NCBI GenBank assembly: GCA_041751935.1
Contig: JBGSIA010000080.1
Coordinates: forward strand, 124,001 to 188,000
Length of the DNA: 64,000 bases
Direction: 5' to 3'
Origin: JBBSJZ01 sp041751935
GTDB taxonomy: Bacteria; Planctomycetota; Planctomycetia; Pirellulales; Pirellulaceae
The notes below the pieces were generated by a model. The model made no database searches and was not told where the DNA came from. It saw nothing but the letters and a program-made list of their open reading frames with translations. Position numbers and translations under genes: made by a program. Positions 18,007 through 27,242 of the stretch are shown here, piece by piece (position 1 is the stretch's first letter; each line of letters opens with the position of its first letter).

Positions 18007-19527
18007 ATGCAAAAACACGCTCAAACCTCGTCCGACAAAGCGTCGTCGGATGTAACCTCGCGCGACGGCTCTCGTCGGCAATTCATCAAAACAACCGGTA
18101 GTATCGCCACCTTTGCGTCGCTAACCGGACTGAGTGCCCGCAGCAGCCAAGCCGCAGCAGGGTCAAATGAGCGTTTACGGATCGGGTTCATTGGCCCGGG
18201 AGGTCGCGGTTTTGGGGCGCACGTAAAGAAATTGTGCGAGTTGCACCGCGAGGGTCGTAAGATCGACTTGGTTGGCGTTGCCGAAGTCTACCAAGTGCAA
18301 CGCGACAAGGTCGCCGACTATATCAAGAAAGAAACGGGTACGGATCCCGGTCGCTATGTCGACTATCACGAGATGTTCGAGAAGGAGAATCTCGATGCGG
18401 TTTGCATCGGTACTCCCGACCATTGGCATCACAAGCAAACAGTGGATTCCCTGCATGCCGGCTTGAACGTCTACTGTGAAAAACCGATGACCAAGACGGT
18501 TGAGGAAGCGTTCAACGTCGAAAAGGTTTGGAGAGAATCGGGCAAAGTCATGCAAGTCGGCGTACAGTCGACGAGTTTGGCGGTATGGGACGAGGTTCGT
18601 GGATTGCTGCAAGCGGGCAAGCTGGGAAAGGTACTTGGTTTCCAGACGGAGTATTTCCGCAACAGCGACGTCGGCCAATGGCGGTACTACAAGCTCGATA
18701 AGGCGATGACGCCAAAATCAATCGATTGGAATCGTTGGCTGGGTCTGGAAAACGATTTATCACCTGAGCGTCCCTTTGATCGTGAGGTGTACGCACAGTG
18801 GCGCCGCTTCTGGCCTTTCGGTAGTGGAATGTTTACCGATTTGTTCGTCCATCGCACCACAGCCATGCTAAAAGCAACGGGGCTGCGTCTTCCCGGGCGC
18901 GTTGTAGGGGCCGGAGGAATTTACTTGGAGTACGACGGACGCGATGTGCCCGATGTGGCCACCGTCGTGGCTGACTTTAACGAAGGCGTCCAGGGGCTGG
19001 TGACTGCGACGATGTGCAACGAAGCATCACGCATCAATCAGCTCATTCGCGGACATTACGGAACATTCCAGTTTGGTAATGGCGAAGGGTTCGACGGTTT
19101 TGATTTCGTCGCCGAACGTCCTCAAGTGACACACCAACGCGACTACAAGGACGAGCGCATTTCGACCTCGCCAGTACCGGATACGACGAAGGCACATTTC
19201 GCGAATTGGCTGGATGCCATCGAGGCGGGTGAACCGATGAAGTGCAACAATCCACCGGACTTGGGCGCTGCTGCGATCGCGGTAGTCATCCTTGGTGCAC
19301 AAAGTTATCGCAATGGCGAAGTCTACTTCCTTGACCCCAAGACTCGCGAGATTTCGACGAAGGATCCGGGTTGGGCAAAGCAGTGGGAGCAGCTCTCCGC
19401 AGCTCGAGCCGAGCCACGCCACATTCCAGGCTGGAAGGCGGGAGATTTTGGCAGCACATTGAACCCGCCGGAGTACATGCAGTACGGCGGTCCTTGGGTT
19501 GATGGCAAAGATCCCGCCCAGGGATAG
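18007..19527 (+). CDS. Tat-exported Gfo/Idh/MocA family oxidoreductase
   Basis: A 506-residue protein with a textbook twin-arginine signal (SRRQFIK at 22-28, then an Ala/Thr-rich hydrophobic core and AAAGS cleavage region), so it should be folded with its cofactor and exported. The mature N-terminus carries the Rossmann nucleotide site GFIGPGGRG (about 60-68), and CEKPMTK (EKP at 158-160) is the family's catalytic-lysine signature. A C-terminal beta-sheet substrate domain follows (GMFTDLFVHRTTAML region). Planctomycetes carry very many of these secreted members; they probably oxidise or reduce sugars or polyols with tightly bound NAD(P), as in glucose-fructose oxidoreductase. The exact substrate cannot be inferred. 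Confidence 0.92.
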   Translation: MQKHAQTSSDKASSDVTSRDGSRRQFIKTTGSIATFASLTGLSARSSQAAAGSNERLRIGFIGPGGRGFGAHVKKLCELHREGRKIDLVGVAEVYQVQRDKVADYIKKETGTDPGRYVDYHEMFEKENLDAVCIGTPDHWHHKQTVDSLHAGLNVYCEKPMTKTVEEAFNVEKVWRESGKVMQVGVQSTSLAVWDEVRGLLQAGKLGKVLGFQTEYFRNSDVGQWRYYKLDKAMTPKSIDWNRWLGLENDLSPERPFDREVYAQWRRFWPFGSGMFTDLFVHRTTAMLKATGLRLPGRVVGAGGIYLEYDGRDVPDVATVVADFNEGVQGLVTATMCNEASRINQLIRGHYGTFQFGNGEGFDGFDFVAERPQVTHQRDYKDERISTSPVPDTTKAHFANWLDAIEAGEPMKCNNPPDLGAAAIAVVILGAQSYRNGEVYFLDPKTREISTKDPGWAKQWEQLSAARAEPRHIPGWKAGDFGSTLNPPEYMQYGGPWVDGKDPAQG

Positions 19528-19619
19528 ATGGAGTCGGGATTAACCCGGCGAAAGTATAGCAGGTGCGAAACTTGCTGAAGGCGTTCAGTTCTTGCGGCAA
19601 GGCCGCGATTCGCGGGGCG

Positions 19620-19659
19620 GAAAAAAAAACGTCGCACATCCACTCAGAGATGTGCGACG
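19620..19659 (-). terminator. Rho-independent terminator of the HTH-receiver gene
   Basis: Perfect 10-bp stem GTCGCACATC / GATGTGCGAC around an 8-base loop. On the minus strand it is followed by a run of nine Ts (AAAAAAAAAC on the plus strand). It lies 18 bp past the stop of the gene at 19677. Confidence 0.9.
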
Positions 19660-19676
19660 CTTTGGCTCGCTCGTGA

Positions 19677-20264
19677 TTAGACGAGTTCTTTCTTGGCACC
19701 AACGAGAGTTCGCAAACGTTCGGCCAATAAGTGGGCGTCGAACGGTTTCTTGAACGTTTCGTTGATACTGCTGCGATCGAAACTCATCGGTTGTCCGTCA
19801 TCGGGCAGCAAGGCGATGAGAATCACTTCGGTAAAGTCGATGTTCTTGCGCAAGTTTTGGCAAATTTGCACGGCCTCGATCTTGCCGATCGAGAAGTCGA
19901 CGATGATGCAGTCGGGATTAAAGCTCTCGGCCTGAATACCCGCTTCGAAACCGCTTGCGGCCACAGCCACTTTAAACGCTTTCTCGGGGGGAAGTTCTCG
20001 CTTCAAGTTTTCAATCAGTACCTGGTCTTGGGCAACGATCAGGCACTTAGCCATCGCTTCGTCTTCCAAGTCGCCCAGGGGCATACCGTGCTCCTTAAGG
20101 AACTTGATCAGGTATTCGCGCGGAATCCGGCGATCCTGACTTCCAGGAATTCGGTAACCTTTCAAACGCCCCGAATCAAACCATTTGCTAACAGTTCGCG
20201 GAGCCACTTTACAGATCTTGGCGACCTGACCAGTAGTGAAGACCTTCATATGCAGGTTCTCCAT
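19677..20264 (-). CDS. Excisionase-type HTH DNA-binding protein fused to a receiver-like domain
   Basis: The 195-residue protein opens with a MerR/excisionase-type winged helix (VFTTGQVAKICKVAPRTVSKWFDSG, cut here to its key residues TTGQVAKICKVAP and KWFDSGRLKGYRIPGS, then the RRIPREYLIKFLKEHG wing). A CheY-like domain follows from about residue 72 (CLIVAQDQVL ... DCIIVDFSIG ... FKKPF). The candidate phospho-acceptor is D123 and the conserved Lys is K173. The usual N-terminal acidic pair is reduced to D80, so phosphorylation is uncertain. The order DNA-binding then receiver is the reverse of typical response regulators. No kinase gene is adjacent. A strong terminator follows, and a 1-kb gene-free region lies upstream. 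Alternative start: MKVF at 20249. Confidence 0.88.
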   Translation of the reverse strand: MENLHMKVFTTGQVAKICKVAPRTVSKWFDSGRLKGYRIPGSQDRRIPREYLIKFLKEHGMPLGDLEDEAMAKCLIVAQDQVLIENLKRELPPEKAFKVAVAASGFEAGIQAESFNPDCIIVDFSIGKIEAVQICQNLRKNIDFTEVILIALLPDDGQPMSFDRSSINETFKKPFDAHLLAERLRTLVGAKKELV

Positions 20265-21264
20265 AACGCCTCGTTAATATTCCCTCAGAGCCATGGTGCG
20301 TCGGTAACCACAACTCTAACGGCCCACTCGTCGTCTGCCTCTCAATAAACCACTGCGACCAGTCCTGAATTGGTCGTCCGAATACCTGCGGTGGGTCGCT
20401 GGTACTCGAAAGGGTTCGTGAGATATGACGCTGGGTCGGGGCCAACCGGCTCGCATCTTGCGACGCGGTCCGAACGGGATCCTCGCGGTTTTTGGTTTAA
20501 ATAATCAATTGTTCGATCACTTGGGCTTGCGATCGGGCGGAGAGAAGCCGCGGCAAAACAGTCACATGCAACCAACCGTCATGATCAATCAGATGAACGT
20601 CACATTGAAGCGTTCCGCTAGGAACGCGACAATGTTAGATCTGAATTGCTCGACGACATTTGGTCACACGGGCACGTTTTTCGCTCGACCCCCACGACCA
20701 TACGCAGCCGCCTTTTGATAAGGCGTTTGCGGTCGCGAGGACCGAAAGCGCGTCCGAGATTCCCCCCCTAAGCAGACAGGTACCAAGACTGCCACCGGTC
20801 ACTTTCGCAACCCAGTCCATGAGGCACTTATCCAAGGGTTATAGTCGAGTAAAACGGGTCCAACTCTTTAGCGTGTTTAATCGCGAACATGCGTTAATAC
20901 CGAATCTGTGATCACGTCGTGCTGATTCGGAACCAGCGTCACAGGCATCGCGACAGGTTACGGACAACGGAAATCACGACGAAATCTTCACAATCGAAAC
21001 GCTTTGGCTGACTTGTCGTTGCCAACTCGAACCGTCAACAGTAGCGAAAAAAATATCGCGGCTGATGCAAATTTGTCGTAAACGCTATTGACCCTGGGTA
21101 CCACCAAGCTCGCAAAACGATGTTCGGGACCATGCCACGCGGCCTCAAATTACACCCGATCGCTCAAGTTTAACAATTTTCCTACGTTAAACAGTATCAA
21201 TGAGTTCTCCTGCTGTTTTCGATTCCCTATTTCAACATCTCAATCGTTTCTCAGGACTGACGAT
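20265..21264. other. 1-kb gene-free region between divergent genes
   Basis: This is the longest non-coding stretch in the window. No frame has convincing coding character, and no tRNA-like or known riboswitch pattern was seen. It holds a perfect hairpin (20610-20627), a second inverted repeat CGCCTT-TTGAT-AAGGCG (20709-20725), and an A-rich segment near 21050. It must contain the promoters of the HTH-receiver gene and the M42 peptidase and could hold an unannotated small RNA. Confidence 0.45.
20610..20627. other. Perfect hairpin GCGTTCC-GCTA-GGAACGC
   Basis: A 7-bp perfect stem with a GCTA tetraloop inside the 1-kb gene-free region. No T run follows on either strand, so it is not a typical terminator. 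It could be an operator or part of an RNA structure. Confidence 0.4.
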
Positions 21265-22332
21265 ATGGATCCACAAGCCTCGCACTTTTTTCAAACAGCT
21301 GTTTGCACGCCCAGTCCTTCCGGGTTCGAAGAACCAATTCAACGAGTGATCCGCGAATACATCGCGCCTCATGCATGTGAAACTCGACTCGATGTTCATG
21401 GGAATCTAATTGCGACGCTGGGTGACAGCGCGGGACCAAGGCTCATGTATGCCGGACACTGCGATCAAATTGGGATGTTGGTTTCGTACATCGATGACCA
21501 AGGTTTCGTTTACGCCCAAACCATTGGCGGTTGGGATCCTCAGCAATTGATTGGCCAATCGATGACGATTTGGACCGCCGCCGGTCCTGTCGCGGCGGTG
21601 ATTAGTCGCAAACCAATTCACCTGCTCAATAGTAAGGAGCGAGATCAAGTCGTGCAGCTTGAACAATTGTGGCTCGACATCGGTGCCAAGGATCAAGCAG
21701 AGGCAAAGCAATACGTCGGCATTGGCGACCCCGTCACGCTGCAACTGCAATATCGCCCGTTGATTGGAGCACTTGTCAGTGGCCCAGGCATGGACAACAA
21801 GTCGGGCATGTGGACCGTAATTGAGTCGCTGCGTCGCGCGGCGATCGACGAGAAACCGTTGCGCTGTCATTTGCACTGTGTCGCCACCGTCCAAGAAGAG
21901 ATTGGGCTACGAGGTGCTAGGACGGCTGCGGGCAGTATTCAGCCTGACGTCGCCATCGCCGTCGATGTTACACATGCTTCGGACTGTCCAACGATCGACA
22001 AACAACAGCAGGGCGATATTCGACTCGGTGCTGGACCCGTCATCTTCCGCGGTCCGAATATCAATCCGAAGGTTGCTTTGCGATTGATCGAACTCGCTGA
22101 ATTGAACTCGATTCCATATCAACTCGCGGCGATTGGTCGTGCAACCAGTAACGACGCCAACGTTTTGCAGATTCACGGTGGAGGTGTGGCTACTGGGCTG
22201 GTGGCTGTTCCAAATCGGTACATGCACTCCGCTGTGGAGACGGTATCGAGGGCCGACCTTGATCATATTGCAGAACTATTGAAGTTGTTCGCCCAGTCCC
22301 TATGTGCTGAGGATGATTTTATCCCTGGCTGA
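21265..22332 (+). CDS. M42 family metallo-aminopeptidase
   Basis: The frame is open from 21088, but homology begins at the ATG at 21265 (MDPQASHFFQTAVCTPSPSG), giving 355 residues, the usual length. All five di-metal ligand positions of clan MH are visible: H65 and D67 (AGHCDQIG), bridging D177 (GPGMDNKSG), catalytic E211 with ligand E212 (TVQEEIGLRG), D234 (AVDVTHASD) and H321 (NRYMHSAVE). Family knowledge: these cytosolic enzymes form tetrahedral dodecamers that trim N-terminal residues from peptides made by the proteasome or other proteases; some older entries call them endoglucanases. It stands alone, with a long upstream non-coding region, so it is probably monocistronic. Confidence 0.93.
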   Translation: MDPQASHFFQTAVCTPSPSGFEEPIQRVIREYIAPHACETRLDVHGNLIATLGDSAGPRLMYAGHCDQIGMLVSYIDDQGFVYAQTIGGWDPQQLIGQSMTIWTAAGPVAAVISRKPIHLLNSKERDQVVQLEQLWLDIGAKDQAEAKQYVGIGDPVTLQLQYRPLIGALVSGPGMDNKSGMWTVIESLRRAAIDEKPLRCHLHCVATVQEEIGLRGARTAAGSIQPDVAIAVDVTHASDCPTIDKQQQGDIRLGAGPVIFRGPNINPKVALRLIELAELNSIPYQLAAIGRATSNDANVLQIHGGGVATGLVAVPNRYMHSAVETVSRADLDHIAELLKLFAQSLCAEDDFIPG

Positions 22333-22569
22333 GTTTCACGATATTCCTAGTGAACGGTTCAAACACCGTCCAAGAAACGATTTGGGTCCGACTCGGCGGA
22401 ATGGCAAGCTGTGCCGGTTGTACCGCTTACTCCGTTGCTCCAGAGATGCTCGTCGGTGTCAGGCTCGTTTCGACTTCACCGGTCGTAACGCTCATCCGAT
22501 GTTTACCAGCGGGTCGCATTGTAACCGATCTTCCAGCGACAGTTCTCCGCCAACGGACAGGATGCCAGC

Positions 22570-23997
22570 GTGCTCGGAACGGATCATCATAGCCAAAGTC
22601 ACCACATCGGCCAGCGTTCAAAGCCGCAATTGCGACGTAGCTGGTTTGCTGTCTTGCTGGCTTGCACAATGGTGATCTATGGATCTTTGTTTAGTGCTCT
22701 TGGTGTTCACAAATCGGAAGCCCAACAGCGCAATCCCTTTGTACTGGCCTCAGAAAGAGTAGCAGCCAAGCCCGACGTAACGACCAAGTCCCGTGCGCTT
22801 GCATCCGCATCGCCTCAACGATTACCACCAGCGAACGCTGATTCCGCAGATTCGTCGCACGCTCCGAAACCACGTACGGCCGTCCAGTTGCTTGGGGCCG
22901 AAACAAACGCGACGCCAATTCCCGAGACGTCGAATGTTCGCTTTGAGCCAATGACGGTACGAACGCCCTGGCTACAATCAGTCACTGCGACAACGCACTT
23001 TCTGGAAGCGCGGCGGATACTCGACGCTGCACACCATGAATACCGTGTCGCAGCCTATTCCTCGGCGGAAGCTTCGACCTGGGACGCGCTGCGACACTTA
23101 GCGGCAGCCCTTGACGTATCGGCCCCGTCCGACAACGTCACCCGCTCCAACAGTGCCGCCGACCAGCTTTCCATTGCCGAAGCTGCGATCCGTGAAGCAA
23201 AGGATTTTTCCGGCAAGTACGGTACGGTGGACTCGGTTGCGATCCGCCGATTGATTCGCTGTCACCAAACCAGCGTGCTAAAATCGATACTGGATCAAGA
23301 CGAATCGACGCCCACTGTGACTGAAGCGATCGACCGCTACTTGAACGAAGCTCGTCTTCGGTTGCATCCGTTAGCCGCCAAGAGCGTCGAGATCGCCGAG
23401 GCTCTGGATTTGCTTGCAGCCATCGGTTTGGCTCGTTATGACTCGCAATCATTACCCAACGAAACGGCATTGTGTTTACGCCGTGCGGCATTACAGGGAC
23501 AGCCTGGAAATGCAATGCTTGCCAGCGCCTTGGGCCAACAGCTCGCACGCGCGGGATTATTCGACGAAGCTCGCTGGGCACTGGAGCATTCACTGGCGAT
23601 TCAACAGGATTCGCAGACAATGCTCTCGCTGCTGGACGTGCTGCATCGATCAGGCGACGAGGATGCCGCAGCGCGGGTGCGGTATGCGGCAAAACAGCAG
23701 TTCGGTGATCCCCATGCCGCGCCGCGAATCCCGGAGATTATTCAATTGTCTCCCGAACAATTCGCTTCTGTATCCAAATCCGTTGTGATGGGATCTCCGG
23801 TGAGTATGGACCTGCCGACAGCGGCCACCTCGGCATCACTGGCAAGCGTACGACTCAATCAAAGCAACACACCGCATCAAACCAGCATTCCATCGCTACC
23901 ATCTTCCAACGAAGACGCACTACCGCCGGAACAAAAGCCTGTTGAAAGTCCCTTTCGGCTTCGCAGTCTGTTCCATCGCATGGGAGGCGCCAAATGA
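22570..23997 (+). CDS. Membrane-anchored TPR-like protein, partner of the export protein
   Basis: The only start upstream of the hydrophobic segment and after the in-frame stop at 22522 is GTG at 22570 (TTG at 22630 and ATG at 22669 are alternatives). This gives 475 residues: a basic N-terminus, one hydrophobic helix (SWFAVLLACTMVIYGSLFSALGV), a Pro/Ser linker, then alpha-helical repeats (LEARRILDAAHHEYRVAAYS, ALCLRRAALQGQPGNAMLA, DEARWALEHSLAIQQD) of TPR character, and a disordered tail. The stop overlaps the ATG of the Wza-like gene by 4 bp (ATGA), so the two are translationally coupled and their products very likely act together at the envelope. The exact role is not recognisable. Confidence 0.82.
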   Translation: MLGTDHHSQSHHIGQRSKPQLRRSWFAVLLACTMVIYGSLFSALGVHKSEAQQRNPFVLASERVAAKPDVTTKSRALASASPQRLPPANADSADSSHAPKPRTAVQLLGAETNATPIPETSNVRFEPMTVRTPWLQSVTATTHFLEARRILDAAHHEYRVAAYSSAEASTWDALRHLAAALDVSAPSDNVTRSNSAADQLSIAEAAIREAKDFSGKYGTVDSVAIRRLIRCHQTSVLKSILDQDESTPTVTEAIDRYLNEARLRLHPLAAKSVEIAEALDLLAAIGLARYDSQSLPNETALCLRRAALQGQPGNAMLASALGQQLARAGLFDEARWALEHSLAIQQDSQTMLSLLDVLHRSGDEDAAARVRYAAKQQFGDPHAAPRIPEIIQLSPEQFASVSKSVVMGSPVSMDLPTAATSASLASVRLNQSNTPHQTSIPSLPSSNEDALPPEQKPVESPFRLRSLFHRMGGAK

Positions 23998-25244
23998 TCC
24001 GTCAATTGAAGCGTTCGTTACTTTGCGTTCGCTCGCTACTGGTCGCAGTCATTGTTGTTGGAATCGTAGGTTCAAAGTCACTTGCGCAAAGTGAACTGCC
24101 CGACGACATGCTGGCGAACCAAAACTTGATCGAAGCCCCGAAATCAGAAACATGCGGCTGCAGCAACACTACGGGTGGTTATCCTTGCCTGGGCGGTTGC
24201 CAGAGTTGCATCATGGGCGTCGACTGCCAAGGTCACTGTGGCACCGAAGCTCGTTGGTCGGACATGCGGCGAATGGATTTTGGCAGTTACGGTCCCGGCG
24301 GATACGCTGGTCCAGCGCGGTTGGCACACCTAAGTGAGTATCGCTTGAGGGCGAATGATGAATTGCAACTGTTCTATCTAATCACGCGTCGCCAGAACCA
24401 GGGTGCATATCGCTTGACTCAAGGTGATACGATTCTGATCGAGTCGATTGCCGATAGTGATCTGTCGCGTGGCACGTTGGAGAGCGGACTTCGCATCCAA
24501 CCCGATGGCACAATTACCGTACGAATGTTGGGACAAGTCCAGGCGGCGGGATTGACTGTAGCGCAACTGCGGGAATCGCTGGAGCGTCAATACGAAAAGT
24601 ATCTCGACGAACCCGCGATCGATGTGACGCCGGTACTCACCAATACGTTGGCCGAGGACCTTCGCGCAGCAGTCGGCGGACAAAGTGGATTGCAGCAACA
24701 GGCGATCAGCATCCGCGTGATGCCCGATGGCAAGATTCGTTTACCGGGTATCGGCGAGTTGTGTGTGCAAGGTTTTTCACTGAGCGAATTGAAACGCGAG
24801 ATCAACGCTCGTTACGCAGAAGTCGTCGTCGGACTAGAAGTCGAACCGGTGCTCACACAACAAGCACCCCACTATGTGCATGTGCTGGGCGAAGTGAATC
24901 TGCCCAATCGAATTTTGCTGGACGGACCGACTACGGTGTTGGGCGCGATTGCTTCTGCTGGAGGTCATCGTATTGGCGCTAACTTGCGACAAGTCGTCGT
25001 CCTACGGCGTGCCGAAGACTGGCGGTTGATTTCGACGATGTTGGACCTGCAGGGTGCGGTTTATGGCCGTCGTCCAACGCCTGCAGACGAGATCTGGGTT
25101 CGCGATGGTGATGTCATCATTGTACCGAGCAAACCGATTCAACGCTTCGACAACTGGGTCCGCCTAATCTTCACTGAAGGCATTTATGGTGTCATGCCAT
25201 TCACCACAAGCTACAACTTCAACGGAGCCAATCTTGGTAATTGA
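23994..25244 (+). CDS. Polysaccharide export protein (Wza-like, Poly_export and SLBB domains) with Cys-rich insert
   Basis: A 416-residue protein with a signal peptide ending near SLAQS. It then has an unusual cysteine-rich stretch with seven Cys between residues 54 and 82, then a poly_export domain from about 115 (YRLRANDELQLFYLI, IQPDGTITVRMLGQVQAAG, LTVAQLRESLERQY, VMPDGKIRLPGIGELCVQG). An SLBB domain follows near 290-345 (YVHVLGEVNLPNRI, TVLGAIASAGGHRIGAN, VVLRRAEDW, WVRDGDVIIVPSKPIQRF). Family knowledge: these proteins form the outer-membrane or periplasmic channel for capsule or exopolysaccharide. It is coupled to the TPR gene just upstream. No tyrosine kinase (Wzc) or polymerase is adjacent, so any export partners lie elsewhere. 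The Cys block is not part of the family core. Confidence 0.9.
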   Translation: MIRQLKRSLLCVRSLLVAVIVVGIVGSKSLAQSELPDDMLANQNLIEAPKSETCGCSNTTGGYPCLGGCQSCIMGVDCQGHCGTEARWSDMRRMDFGSYGPGGYAGPARLAHLSEYRLRANDELQLFYLITRRQNQGAYRLTQGDTILIESIADSDLSRGTLESGLRIQPDGTITVRMLGQVQAAGLTVAQLRESLERQYEKYLDEPAIDVTPVLTNTLAEDLRAAVGGQSGLQQQAISIRVMPDGKIRLPGIGELCVQGFSLSELKREINARYAEVVVGLEVEPVLTQQAPHYVHVLGEVNLPNRILLDGPTTVLGAIASAGGHRIGANLRQVVVLRRAEDWRLISTMLDLQGAVYGRRPTPADEIWVRDGDVIIVPSKPIQRFDNWVRLIFTEGIYGVMPFTTSYNFNGANLGN

Positions 25245-25246
25245 TG

Positions 25247-26281
25247 TCAATCATGCGATTGCAGTTGCCGCAGCTTGTCCTTCGCTGAACCATCGTCGAT
25301 TCTCGCCGCCGCTAGCTTAACGGCGGCGGGCAAATCCATGGCGATGCCCACCAAGACAAGTGCTGCTGCGGTACCCGCGACAACGGTATCGCGATGTGGC
25401 CCTGGTTGGCCGTCAAGTATCTGACGGATAATCGCTGCGCTGCACCCCGGATCAGCAGCATAGAGTTCTGTGTGTTCTACCTTGGACAGCCCAAACGACT
25501 GGGCAGTCCACTGCAATGCGCGGATACGTAGCTCTCCGCCCAGTCCGTCTGTCGCATGATGCACATCAAGAACGTACGTTTCACAACCGAGCGAAACCTC
25601 GTCTTGACCATCGGCGGCATGAATGACAAATGAGCGAGTGGTTCCCAATCGAGCGATCGCAGCGGCAATCTTCTGATGGATCTCTGGGGAACTCGTGCCC
25701 AGCAATTGGTGAGTCGCGGCGGCCGGGTTACAAAGTGGTCCCAAATAATTGAACAGCGTGCGTACTCCCAGTCGGCGTCGAATTGCTGCGACGTGCTTCA
25801 TGGCAGGATGCATTTTTGGGGCAAAGCAAAAACAAAGTCCCGAATGATCCAGTCGTCGGGCAACCGCATCGACGTCGGATTCGATCGTCACACCAAGTTC
25901 TTCCAGAACGTCCGCCGATCCGCTGAGCGACGTGGCCCGCCGATTTCCATGTTTTGCTACTGGCACCCCACAGGCGGCTGCGACGATTGCGACAGCGGTG
26001 GATATATTGAACGTCCCGCTGCCGCTGCCGCCGGTGCCGCAGGTATCCAAAAGCAGTGAATTCGAATGCGGTATCTTGGTCATGTGCCGACGCATTGCGA
26101 TGGCCGCACCAACCAATTCGTCGACCGACTCGCCCTTCTCCCGGAGCGCCAGCAGCAACTGGCCGATTTCATCGTCCGCGGCTCGCCCGCCGAGCATGGC
26201 GTCAATTAGGTCGCTGGTCTGGTCGGCTTGCAGATCTTGGCCACGGCGAGCGGCCGTGATTGCGGTTTCAAAGAGTGACAT
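25247..26281 (-). CDS. trpD: Anthranilate phosphoribosyltransferase
   Basis: The 344-residue protein matches TrpD along its length: an N-terminal helical domain (DLIDAMLGGRAADDEIGQLL), the glycine loop LLDTCGTGGSG (about 77-86) that holds PRPP, KHGNRRATSLSGSADVLEELG (KHGNRR at 110-115) for anthranilate and phosphate, and PLCNPAAATHQLLG. It transfers phosphoribose from PRPP to anthranilate in tryptophan synthesis, in the cytosol as a homodimer. No other trp gene is near, so the pathway is dispersed, as is common in planctomycetes. The ATG is 19 bp from the start of the divergent nucleoside hydrolase gene, so the promoters of the two must overlap each other's 5' coding region. Confidence 0.96.
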   Translation of the reverse strand: MSLFETAITAARRGQDLQADQTSDLIDAMLGGRAADDEIGQLLLALREKGESVDELVGAAIAMRRHMTKIPHSNSLLLDTCGTGGSGSGTFNISTAVAIVAAACGVPVAKHGNRRATSLSGSADVLEELGVTIESDVDAVARRLDHSGLCFCFAPKMHPAMKHVAAIRRRLGVRTLFNYLGPLCNPAAATHQLLGTSSPEIHQKIAAAIARLGTTRSFVIHAADGQDEVSLGCETYVLDVHHATDGLGGELRIRALQWTAQSFGLSKVEHTELYAADPGCSAAIIRQILDGQPGPHRDTVVAGTAAALVLVGIAMDLPAAVKLAAARIDDGSAKDKLRQLQSHD

Positions 26282-26300
26282 CAGATCTTAAACTCTCTCC

Positions 26301-27242
26301 ATGACAAAAAAAATAATCATCGACTGTGACCCCGGAATCGACGACGCGATCGCGATCACGATGGCACTTTTCGACCCGCGGCTGGACCTGTTGGCAATCA
26401 CGGCGACTGCGGGCACGATCGACGCCGCCCAAGCAACTAACAATGTGACGGCCATCGTCGGGCAGCTCGACCCCGCCCGCTATCCGCGAATCGGTAAAGC
26501 GACGCCGCTGGAAGGGGCGCCGGTGATAGATGATAGCTACCTGAATGGAGCTGACGGGCTGGGGGACTGTCATTTTCAAACCAGCGACCGCCAGCATCAA
26601 ATACCCAGCGAGAAGGTAATAGCCGAATTATTACGGAAATATCCCAACGAAATCACACTAGTCTGCCTCGGCCCGCTGACCAATTTGGCTCGCTTGTGTG
26701 TTCGTGACCCCAGCGTTTTGCCGCTGATTAACAAGGTCGTCATCAGCGGTGGCGCCGTCTCGCATCCTGGGAACGTTACTGCAGCAGCCGAATTCAACTT
26801 TCACTTTGACGCGATTGCCGCGAACGAAGTTTTTGCATCGGCGACAACCAAGAGTCTTGTTCCTCTGGACGTAACGGAACAAATCTCCTTCGGTATGGAA
26901 TTATTTGACAAATTGCCTGACCGCACGACCCGCGTGGGTTCCTTGCTGCACAAAATCGTCCCTTTCATGTTTCGGGCGGCGCACCAGCGGTTGGGCCGCG
27001 AATTAGTGCCGCTTTATGATGCCACGGCGCTGACCGCGGTCTTGGAGCCGGAGCTGTTCAGTTGGCAAGAAATGGCCGCCAATGTCGAAACGCGTGGCGA
27101 ATTGACTCGCGGGATGACGGTATTTGATCGGCGTTTGCGGCCGGAATGGCTGCCAAATTTGGAGGTTGCCCGCCACGTCGACGCCGAAGCAGTCCGCACC
27201 AGCATTGTTCGCGCGCTGAAGTACGCCGGTCAGCAGTCGTAG
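26301..27242 (+). CDS. Inosine-uridine preferring nucleoside hydrolase family protein
   Basis: A 313-residue protein beginning with the defining calcium-binding motif IIIDCDPGIDDAIAI (D8, D10, D14, D15). It goes on with ITATAGTIDAAQATNN and LVCLGPLTNLARL, both diagnostic of the IUNH family. NFHFDAIAANEVFA and DATALTAVLEPELF carry the later active-site residues. The enzyme hydrolyses the N-glycosidic bond of ribonucleosides to base and ribose, serving purine or pyrimidine salvage in the cytosol. The divergent neighbour, trpD, uses PRPP, which makes a loose ribose-phosphate link, but that may be coincidence. The substrate range cannot be read from sequence. Confidence 0.93.
   Translation: MTKKIIIDCDPGIDDAIAITMALFDPRLDLLAITATAGTIDAAQATNNVTAIVGQLDPARYPRIGKATPLEGAPVIDDSYLNGADGLGDCHFQTSDRQHQIPSEKVIAELLRKYPNEITLVCLGPLTNLARLCVRDPSVLPLINKVVISGGAVSHPGNVTAAAEFNFHFDAIAANEVFASATTKSLVPLDVTEQISFGMELFDKLPDRTTRVGSLLHKIVPFMFRAAHQRLGRELVPLYDATALTAVLEPELFSWQEMAANVETRGELTRGMTVFDRRLRPEWLPNLEVARHVDAEAVRTSIVRALKYAGQQS

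Noticed and set aside
20425..20911. Short open frames in the 1-kb gap
   Set aside because: No signal peptide, domain, start context or codon bias supports them; treated as non-coding.
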